Below are positions 7,546 to 12,652 of a DNA stretch of 12,652 bases, piece by piece. Source of the DNA: Planctomycetia bacterium (lineage in GTDB: Bacteria; Planctomycetota; PLA2; JAEUHO01); the NCBI GenBank assembly GCA_030618975.1, contig JAUXCH010000055.1, positions 1 to 12,652 on the forward strand, read 5' to 3'. The notes under the pieces were generated by a model that saw nothing but the letters and a program-made list of their open reading frames with translations, had not been told where the DNA came from and made no database searches. Positions within the stretch are counted from its first letter, which is position 1, and each line of letters begins with the position of its first letter. The position numbers were made by a program, and so were the translations under genes.

Positions 7546-9240
7546 TCAGCGGTCGACGTACTTGCCGCCGTTCTCCAGTGCCAGGATCTGCAGGAGCTCG
7601 ATGCCCGCCTGCATGTCCACGCCGATGCAGTGGATGACGATGCGCCTGTGGCGATTCCACTCGCGCACGTGCTGCAGGATGATCTCCTTGTCCATCAGCT
7701 TCACGTCCGAGACGTCGTCACTCGTGGGCGCGCCGTCGGACAGCAGCACCATCGTGTCGATGTTGACCTCGGGATAGGCCTTGTCGAAGGAGGCGAGGCC
7801 CGCCATGCGGAAGCCCAGGCGCAGCGCTCCGTCGATGTAGGTGATGCCCTTCGGTTCGAGCGCGCGCACCCACTTCAGGGCGTCCTTCTTGGTCTTCTCG
7901 TCCGCCTTCTGCATGGTATCGCGCCACCTGAGGACGGCGGTGTTGAAGGCGATGATGTTGAACATCGACGAGGGCGGGAGCTTCTGGATCGCCTTCTTCA
8001 GCTCGTGCTTGGCGACGTCGATCTTCGGGCCGCTCAGGATCTCCTCCGGAGGCGGCGGGGGCGGCGGCGCGTCGTCCTTGTCGTCCGGCGTCACCGGGCC
8101 CGCCGGCGGCTTCCACTTCTCGGCGGGATTCAGGTTCTTCGTGGGCAGCTTCATCGAGCTCGAGGTGTCGATGATGAAGAGGATCCGGTCGGACTTCATC
8201 GGTAGGCCGTAGAAGTGGGCGTCCGAGGGGGGACGCTTGTTCTTGCCGGCCTTGACGCGCTCCTTGGAGCGGTACTCTTCGTGGTGGTCTTCCCACCACT
8301 TCGCCCACACGTCGACGTACGGGTCGAAGTTCTCCCCCGTGAACTCGCAGAGCACCTCGCCGATCGCCTCGGCGAGGCGGGGACTGGCGTTCGTCAACGC
8401 GTTGATGAGGTGAGGCAACGCGCTCGTCATCCTCCGCGCGGCCACGATGCGGACCGCGAGGAGTTGCACGCCCCAGTCCCTGTCGGCGAGTCGGCCGAGG
8501 ATCAGGCCCTCCGCGACGTCCACGAAGTCGGGCGCCTCCTCCTCCTCGTCGTTCTTCCCCTCGCCGTCCTCGGGCTTCTCCTCGGCCACCGTGGCCTCGC
8601 GCAGGGCCTCCAGCGCAGACATGCGCACACGCGGGTCCTTGTCCGTCGAGAGCACCCGGGTGAGGAAGCCGAAGGCCTGCTTCTCGTCGAGCCGCACGGC
8701 GGCAACCCGAGCGGCAGCCGCGCGCACGGACCAGTCGACGGGGCCCTTCGCCCGGTTGAAGAGGTTCTTCCGGAGCGGCTCCGGGCCTTCGGCCACCACC
8801 TGCGTGACGCCCTCGAGCGTCGCCTGCTCGTCGCGGGCGCCCTGCTCGAGCGTGGCGAGTTCCTCCTTCCACTTGCCGAGGTTTCTCTGCTCCTCCGGAT
8901 AGCGCTTGGCCATCGGCTTGGACTGGACCTCGTCGATCTGGAGTTCCTTCTCGCGCACCGCCTTCTGGGTGGTGACCCAATGCGCGGCCTCCTGGACGAG
9001 CGCCTCGACGAGGAGTCTCCACGACCGCTTCTCGCCGTCCTGGACGAGGAGGGCAATGACATCCGTCTTCGCCTCCCGCTTGCCGGGCTTGGCGAACAGC
9101 TTCTGCGCGTCCTCCCCGACCTGCCGCCACTGCTTGGCTTCCAGCCTCGCGTGCGCGTCGCGCGACACGAGCGGCGGCAGCAGGAGGAGGAGGGACAGGG
9201 CGAGGAGGAGGGGAACCGGGCGGTGGCGATGGAGGAGCAT
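7546..9240 (-). CDS. Exported HEAT-like plus von Willebrand factor A domain protein
   Basis: This 564-residue protein has a signal peptide (residues 1-31, a Leu-rich core, then DAHA). A charged helical region (34-150) precedes HEAT-like helical repeats (about 155-300, for example VDWSVRAAAARVAAVRL and DPRVRMSALEALREA), with an acidic linker at 221-236 (Glu/Asp-rich). A VWA domain fills 350-564. Its metal-ion-dependent adhesion site is complete: DTSSS (Asp358, Ser360, Ser362), Thr467 in GITYIDGAL, and Asp502 in LLSDGAP. VWA domains bind divalent metal and protein partners. The odd feature is a ~40-residue insertion (363-405) with seven prolines in a row (392-398), placed directly after the first MIDAS motif. 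The start ATG has a weak GAGG upstream. It is the last gene of the minus-strand cluster, 69 bases after the DUF4190-like gene. Exported HEAT/VWA proteins of this kind are frequent in Planctomycetes; the ligand is unknown. Confidence 0.9.
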   Translation of the reverse strand: MLLHRHRPVPLLLALSLLLLLPPLVSRDAHARLEAKQWRQVGEDAQKLFAKPGKREAKTDVIALLVQDGEKRSWRLLVEALVQEAAHWVTTQKAVREKELQIDEVQSKPMAKRYPEEQRNLGKWKEELATLEQGARDEQATLEGVTQVVAEGPEPLRKNLFNRAKGPVDWSVRAAAARVAAVRLDEKQAFGFLTRVLSTDKDPRVRMSALEALREATVAEEKPEDGEGKNDEEEEAPDFVDVAEGLILGRLADRDWGVQLLAVRIVAARRMTSALPHLINALTNASPRLAEAIGEVLCEFTGENFDPYVDVWAKWWEDHHEEYRSKERVKAGKNKRPPSDAHFYGLPMKSDRILFIIDTSSSMKLPTKNLNPAEKWKPPAGPVTPDDKDDAPPPPPPPEEILSGPKIDVAKHELKKAIQKLPPSSMFNIIAFNTAVLRWRDTMQKADEKTKKDALKWVRALEPKGITYIDGALRLGFRMAGLASFDKAYPEVNIDTMVLLSDGAPTSDDVSDVKLMDKEIILQHVREWNRHRRIVIHCIGVDMQAGIELLQILALENGGKYVDR

Positions 9241-9309
9241 GGCGGACCTCGGAGATGCCGCCAGTCTACCGGAGCGCCGCCTTCCCCGCCCCGGGCGGCC
9301 CCCCGGAGG

Positions 9310-10059
9310 CTACTCCTTGTCCTTGAAGAACCGGAGATCGCGGAGAACGGGGGAGGGCACCTGTTTCTCGGCGTCCTCGAGCGCCTTGGCGATGACTTCC
9401 CACATCTCATCGCCTAGCAGCATTTCCACGTGGATCTCGGCGTCCTGGAAGACCCCCTTGAACCAGAGGGCACCGCGACGCAGCGTCCACGCCTCGCCCT
9501 CGACCGTTCCGATTTCCTCGACGTCGGTAGGAGGCTGCATCAACGCCGCCGCGCCGAACCACGTCGAGGGCAGGACCGCCTCGCCCTGGTAGGGACCGTA
9601 CGCGTCCACGACGGCGGCGAATCGGTTCTGGAAGCGCTCGCTCGCCCCGTCCTCGCGCGCCTCGGTCGCGATCCACTTGTCGATGCGATCGGGTTCCTCG
9701 GAGCCCAGGGCACCCAGCGCGCCCGCGCCCAGGTGGTCGACCATGCCCCGCACGGTCCTGGCCCCCATGAAGGAGCAGGACCCAGCGAGAACGGCCATGA
9801 CGAGCGCGACGATCACCATCACCTGCCCGCGCACGAGCTGCGGCTTGATCTTGCGCAGGGCGACCAGCCCCAAGAACACGGCCGGGATCATCGCGGCCCA
9901 CACACCGAAGGCCGTCGCGCCGATGGCGAGGACGATCGTGGTGACGAGCGTCCAGATCGCGAGCGCCGAGCGCGGCCGCGCGTCCTGTACGGGTGCGCGG
10001 TACTGGGGCGCCGAGGGCGGCTCGGGGGAGAGACCGGAGGGGGGGGAATCGGAGGTCAC
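9310..10059 (-). CDS. DUF4190-like membrane protein
   Basis: This 249-residue protein starts at GTG, with AAGGA (complement of 10064-10068) 4 bases upstream. The first 30 residues are Pro/Ser-rich and probably disordered. Hydrophobic segments at about 33-51, 52-68 and 79-99 surround the sequence IPAVFLGLVALRKIKPQLVRGQ, which follows the usual DUF4190 layout (helix, IPAhhLGhhAL, short basic loop with RG, helix). Residues 100-249 form a soluble domain with many acidic residues, and a Trp/Phe-rich stretch (WTLRRGALWFKGVF, 191-204) that looks like a small alpha/beta fold. No catalytic motif is seen. DUF4190 has no assigned function; a membrane-anchored accessory role is possible. It lies between the NifB-like and VWA genes with gaps of 54 and 69 bases, so co-transcription is likely. 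Confidence 0.8.
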   Translation of the reverse strand: MTSDSPPSGLSPEPPSAPQYRAPVQDARPRSALAIWTLVTTIVLAIGATAFGVWAAMIPAVFLGLVALRKIKPQLVRGQVMVIVALVMAVLAGSCSFMGARTVRGMVDHLGAGALGALGSEEPDRIDKWIATEAREDGASERFQNRFAAVVDAYGPYQGEAVLPSTWFGAAALMQPPTDVEEIGTVEGEAWTLRRGALWFKGVFQDAEIHVEMLLGDEMWEVIAKALEDAEKQVPSPVLRDLRFFKDKE

Positions 10060-10078
10060 GGGGTCCTTGTGCTCCCAG

Positions 10079-10094
10079 GTGTCGCTAGGGACAC
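10079..10094 (-). other. Short hairpin between the NifB-like and DUF4190-like genes
   Basis: GTGTC (10079-10083) pairs with GACAC (10090-10094) across a 6-base loop, 20 bases downstream of the NifB-like stop on the minus strand. It has no T-tract and is too short to call a terminator with confidence. Confidence 0.2.
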
Positions 10095-10113
10095 AGGGTA
10101 CGGCAGATCGGGT

Positions 10114-11301
10114 CTAGGAGCCCGAGGAGTGCGTGGGGTGGACGGTGCCGCGCGCGACCCGGTCGAGCACCTCCTCCACGGTTCCGCCCAGGGCCACGGG
10201 GCGGACGCCGACGGCGTTCAGGAGGGTGGTGGCGCGCGCGGGGATGTGGGTGGCCACGAGCGCCCGGCACCCGACGACGACCTGCAGGAACGCCTGGGCA
10301 CTGCCGACGCCGTCGTGCCGGCGCCTGGGATCGAGGGGCAACGCGCGCGACCCGAGCAGGCGGATGGCGCCCCGCGTCACCGCGTAGATCCTGAGCAGGT
10401 GCGCCGCGGCCAGCGGCGTGTCGACGAGGGTGCCGTCCTGCGTGGCCACCGCCACGAGCTGGGCCCGCCGCGGCGGAAGGACGGGCGCCGGCGCGGGGAG
10501 GTCCTTCTCGGCCGCCGGTAGGCCGCGGAGCACGTCCAGCGCGTCGATGGCGTCGGTGTCGACCGGTTGGAGTCGCTCCGCCTCGAGCCACGAGAGGGTC
10601 TCGTCCTCGGCGCGGCTCGGCGCCACGTCTTCGAAGACCTCCTCGACACACTCGCGGGCCGACCGCATCTCCCCCACCGTCGGCGCCCCCGCCGTCGCCA
10701 GCGGCCCGTCGGGCACGGGGTCGTGCGGCACGACATCCATGCGCCACGCACCGGCGTCCCTCGCGCGCACCGCGATCTCCTCGACCTCGAGCGCGTTCAC
10801 CGTCGGGATCAGCGTGAAACGGACGATGGTCGGGATGGCGTACCGGGCGGCGACGCGCAACGCCTGCCCGCCCGCGTCGAGCACGAGGGCCACCGCCGCA
10901 TCACGCCCGAGGCGCTCGCCGCGGTACAGGGCGCCGTCGACCAGGCGCTTCAGCGTGCGCGGACGCGCGGCGTCCATCCTGAGCACGAGGTACCGCAGGC
11001 CGAAGTCGTCCAGGTCCTCGGCGTACTCCGTGAGCAGCGGCCCGTCGATGACGAGCCCGGTCACGATGTCGGGGTGGTGATCGTGGAGCAGCGAGAGCCC
11101 CCGGAGCACGGTCTCGGGGCTCGCCAGCGGATCGCCCGGCCCCTCGATCTCGAGCGCGAGCGGTCCGCGCAGCGTCGCGCGCGCGCCGGCCGCGTAGCGC
11201 AGCACGTCGGTCACGCCGACGGAGGGCGAAGTCTCGTCGAACGGACGGTCGCGGCGCAGCACCAGGGGGTGCGGCGCGGCGGCAAGCCTGAGCTGCCACA
11301 C
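10114..11301 (-). CDS. NifB-like protein with radical-SAM fold lacking cluster cysteines, fused to NifX-like domain
   Basis: This 395-residue protein starts at GTG; no other ATG/GTG/TTG occurs before the upstream stop at 11404-11406. The order of landmarks matches NifB. LRLAAAPHPLVLRRDRPFD (5-22) sits where NifB has its MHVAVAP...CNIQCNYC cluster motif. EGPGDPLASPE (53-63) matches the GPGDPLANPE S-adenosylmethionine-site motif. LIPTVN (164-169) matches MIPGIN, and GAPTVGEMRSARECVE (205-220) matches GPTAQELKALQDAC. A NifX/NafY-like domain (281-385, AVATQDGTLVD..., CRALVATHIPA, GVRPVALGG) closes the protein. In NifB, three N-terminal cysteines hold the radical-SAM [4Fe-4S] cluster and further cysteines and a histidine hold precursor clusters. 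Here the whole protein has only Cys218 and Cys345, and the N-terminal positions are Pro/Arg. It therefore cannot be an ordinary NifB. A binding or regulatory role for a degenerate paralogue is inference. The alignment was made by eye from recalled NifB sequence. Confidence 0.7.
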   Translation of the reverse strand: MWQLRLAAAPHPLVLRRDRPFDETSPSVGVTDVLRYAAGARATLRGPLALEIEGPGDPLASPETVLRGLSLLHDHHPDIVTGLVIDGPLLTEYAEDLDDFGLRYLVLRMDAARPRTLKRLVDGALYRGERLGRDAAVALVLDAGGQALRVAARYAIPTIVRFTLIPTVNALEVEEIAVRARDAGAWRMDVVPHDPVPDGPLATAGAPTVGEMRSARECVEEVFEDVAPSRAEDETLSWLEAERLQPVDTDAIDALDVLRGLPAAEKDLPAPAPVLPPRRAQLVAVATQDGTLVDTPLAAAHLLRIYAVTRGAIRLLGSRALPLDPRRRHDGVGSAQAFLQVVVGCRALVATHIPARATTLLNAVGVRPVALGGTVEEVLDRVARGTVHPTHSSGS

Positions 11302-11357
11302 GCCGAGGCGCGGTCCGGCAGGCGGAGGGGTGGTGGGCGTCGCGCTGACAGCGGTGC

Positions 11358-11389
11358 CTCCGGTACACGGGGCGATCGGTGTACCGGAG
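11358..11389. other. Perfect 11-bp inverted repeat between two minus-strand genes
   Basis: CTCCGGTACAC (11358-11368) and GTGTACCGGAG (11379-11389) are exact reverse complements around a 10-base spacer. On the minus strand the element begins about 15 bases after the octapeptide-repeat gene stop and ends 57 bases before the NifB-like start. There is no T-tract, so it is either a Rho-type 3' stabilising hairpin or an operator-like dyad for the NifB-like gene. It is the cleanest palindrome in the window. Confidence 0.55.
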
Positions 11390-11403
11390 CGGGGCGGGCT
11401 CCG

Positions 11404-12030
11404 CTACCGCGAACAGGGCGTCAGGACACCCTCCCCGACACGGAGCCCGCGCGGGGACCCATCGAGGCAGGGCTCGCAGCGCCATCCGACGAGGCGCCGC
11501 TCGGTGCGGGTACCGGTCTCGACCGTCTCCTCGACGAACCCGTCGCGGATGCGGTGCGGCCGCACGCCGCAGGGAACGCGCTCGCAGCGCTCGCCGCGGA
11601 GAACCCGCTCGTGCCGCCACCCCGCGACGCGACGCACGGTGCGAAACCGCGGAAGGAACGGCGGGTCGAGGACCAGGGTGCAGGCGTCCTCGAACACGGG
11701 GACGCAGCGCGTCGCATACACGGGAATGCACCGGTTCTTGAAGACGGGAACCATGATCTCGCGGTAGCGCGGCGCCCGGCGTCGCTCGAACACCGGCACC
11801 TCGACGTCCGCGTAGACCGGGACGCGCCGCAACTTCACGACCGGCGGACAGTCGCAGGTCCGCGGCGTGGCCCTCGGTTGGGGCGGCGCGGAGGGTGCCG
11901 GACTCGTCGCCTCTTCCCCTGCGACGATCGGGACCTCTTCGAGCTCCGCGTCGTCCGCAGCGGCCTGCGGCAGAAGGAGCAGACAGGTGAGGGCGACGAA
12001 GATCAGGGCAGCTCGTCCCGGCACGTCCAT
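11404..12030 (-). CDS. Exported cysteine-rich protein with VPV[YF] octapeptide repeats
   Basis: This 208-residue protein (ATG start) has a signal peptide (residues 1-25, hydrophobic core ALIFVALTCLLLL, likely cleaved after QAAA). A Pro/Ala-rich linker (40-57) follows, then CDC at 59-61. Residues 70-117 are six exact eight-residue units of form [VIA]-P-x-[YF]-xxxx: VPVYADVE, VPVFERRR, APRYREIM, VPVFKNRC, IPVYATRC and VPVFEDAC, the last three ending in Cys. A second repeat pairs RTVRRVAGWRHE (130-141) with RTERRLVGWRCE (175-186). There are about twelve cysteines, most in the secreted part, suggesting disulfides or metal binding. The short VPV repeats recall cysteine-rich YTV-type surface proteins of Planctomycetes. 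The ribosome site GGAGG is only 1 base from the ATG but 7 bases from a GTG at 12022-12024, so translation may begin two codons later. Confidence 0.8.
   Translation of the reverse strand: MDVPGRAALIFVALTCLLLLPQAAADDAELEEVPIVAGEEATSPAPSAPPQPRATPRTCDCPPVVKLRRVPVYADVEVPVFERRRAPRYREIMVPVFKNRCIPVYATRCVPVFEDACTLVLDPPFLPRFRTVRRVAGWRHERVLRGERCERVPCGVRPHRIRDGFVEETVETGTRTERRLVGWRCEPCLDGSPRGLRVGEGVLTPCSR
11680..11823 (-). repeat. Six tandem 24-base coding units (octapeptide repeat)
   Basis: Translated on the minus strand, this block is six contiguous in-register 8-residue units, V/I/A-P-[VR]-[YF] plus four variable residues, with no gaps. The DNA units have diverged while Pro and the aromatic residue are kept, which points to selection on the protein rather than a recent DNA duplication. 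Confidence 0.75.
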
Positions 12031-12054
12031 GCCTCCGTGGTTCCCCGTTCCCTA

Positions 12055-12079
12055 CGAGGGTGCCCCAAGACACCCCTCG
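12055..12079 (-). other. Hairpin downstream of the (CDP)n-tail gene
   Basis: CGAGGGTG (12055-12062) pairs with CACCCCTCG (12071-12079) through a stem with one bulged C and an 8-base loop. On the minus strand it starts 11 bases after the stop of the gene above and lies ahead of the octapeptide-repeat gene. There is no T-tract. It resembles in position and type the dyad at 11358-11389. Confidence 0.4.
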
Positions 12080-12090
12080 AGCGCAAGGCC

Positions 12091-12652
12091 TCAGCGTGGG
12101 GCGCCGCAGGGATCGCAGGGAGCGCGGGGTTCGCAGGGGTCGCAGGGGTCGCAAGGGTCGCAGGGGTCGCAGGGCGGCATGCCGAAGCGCCACTCCACCC
12201 AGGAGCCGTCCGCGGGTCGGGTCAGGCGGATCCAGGTCAGCTCGGCGGTGATCGTGTGCCGGAACGCCAGGACGAACGAGGTGAAGTAGCGGTCGTCCAC
12301 CAGCATGGGAGCGCCCTCGAACGTGACGGGCCGGCCCGGCGTGCGCAGGCCGGTGCTGTCCTCGAGCACGAAGGTCTCGTCCGCAGGCCGCGTGAACTCG
12401 CGGCTCCTGAGCTCCACGTGGAAGGTCGTGTAGCCGTAGTGGAAGTACGCCCGGTGGTTGGTCTCCACGCAGGCGGGGGTGCCTTCGAAGCGCAGCCACG
12501 AGGAGTCCTCGAGGAGGGCGGTCATGCTGTCCGACCGGCGGGTGAACGCCTGCCGGCCCTCCTCGAGGCAGGAGAAGACCATTGGCGAGCAACCGGCGAC
12601 GGTCGGCTGGACCCAACCGGTCGGCGTGGGACCCGACGGGCCCGACCGGCAC
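12091..12652 (-). CDS. Repeat-module protein with (Cys-Asp-Pro)n tail, 5'-truncated at window edge
   Basis: The frame is open from the window edge to a TGA at 12091-12093. A Met at 12582 would give 163 residues, but coding-like sequence (GWVQPTVAGCSP) continues upstream, so the gene probably starts outside. Numbering from that Met, two similar modules start FTRRSD (13-18) and FTRPAD (63-68), each followed by LEDS and FEG[TA]P, and a partial third starts LTRPAD (120-125). Modules are beta-rich and aromatic. The C-terminus (137-163) is PPCDPCDPCDPCDPC followed by EPRAPCDPCGAPR, a stacked CxxC series. Such a tail could cross-link by disulfides or bind metal; neither is shown. I do not recognise the family. 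Whether it is secreted cannot be told, because the N-terminus is missing, but its cysteine-rich neighbour is secreted. Confidence 0.75.
   Translation of the reverse strand, partial: CRSGPSGPTPTGWVQPTVAGCSPMVFSCLEEGRQAFTRRSDSMTALLEDSSWLRFEGTPACVETNHRAYFHYGYTTFHVELRSREFTRPADETFVLEDSTGLRTPGRPVTFEGAPMLVDDRYFTSFVLAFRHTITAELTWIRLTRPADGSWVEWRFGMPPCDPCDPCDPCDPCEPRAPCDPCGAPR
12111..12173. repeat. Seven tandem 9-bp units encoding Cys-Asp-Pro
   Basis: Seven contiguous nonamers follow the pattern GGTCGCAGG: three exact at 12138-12146, 12156-12164 and 12165-12173, one with a single change at 12147-12155, and the three at 12111-12137 more diverged. In the minus-strand gene they encode the CDP tripeptides. 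The near-identity of neighbouring units suggests slippage-driven change in copy number. Confidence 0.8.

Noticed and set aside
10114..11301. Functional NifB for nitrogenase cofactor assembly
   Set aside because: The radical-SAM and precursor-cluster cysteines are missing and no nif structural genes are present, so the gene symbol nifB was not assigned.
11404..12030. Lipoprotein call for the octapeptide-repeat protein
   Set aside because: The Cys at residue 16 lies inside the hydrophobic core and is not preceded by a convincing lipobox; a standard signal peptide cut after QAAA fits better.
12111..12173. CRISPR-like tandem array
   Set aside because: The units are 9 bp, directly adjacent without spacers and in frame with a coding tail, so this is a coding minisatellite.
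10901..12652. 583-residue open frame on the minus strand reaching the window edge
   Set aside because: It overlaps three better frames on the same strand, is Arg/Pro-rich and has no recognisable motif, signal peptide or repeats.

Overview
The window is very GC-rich and densely coding, with short intergenic gaps, GTG starts at three genes and long antisense shadow frames. Nearly every readable product is exported or membrane-bound. The mix of families points to an uncultured or little-studied Planctomycetes/PVC-type or Acidobacteria-like bacterium: an S55 (SpoIVB-type) peptidase-domain protein outside any sporulation context, a protein made only of secretin N-domains, an exported HEAT-plus-VWA protein, and cysteine-rich surface proteins with short VPV[YF] repeats. 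This placement is inferred from family content; no rRNA, tRNA or marker gene is present to confirm it.

Left half, plus strand (1-7415): the end of a small membrane protein (to 337) overlaps by 4 bases an anchored coiled-coil protein (334-1128). Next come a two-helix membrane protein with a TPR-like domain (1186-2142), a secreted secretin-N-domain protein (2264-3451), a secreted S55 peptidase-domain protein (3572-5347) and, 46 bases on, a secreted beta-propeller/FN3-like protein (5394-7415). The last two look like one transcription unit.

Convergent junction (7416-7545): no gene; a nested inverted repeat could serve as a shared terminator.

Right half, minus strand (12652-7546), five genes with gaps of 54-102 bases. 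In transcription order they are: a 5'-truncated protein with a duplicated ~50-residue module and a (Cys-Asp-Pro)n tail; an exported cysteine-rich protein with six consecutive octapeptide repeats; a full-length NifB-like protein (radical-SAM fold plus NifX-like domain) that has lost every cluster-binding cysteine; a DUF4190-like membrane protein; and an exported HEAT/VWA protein with an intact MIDAS. Hairpins without T-tracts follow the first two of these genes.

The most unusual item is the cysteine-less NifB-like protein (10114-11301). It sits beside two cysteine-rich repeat proteins and has no nitrogenase genes in view. No mobile element, CRISPR array, tRNA or rRNA was seen.
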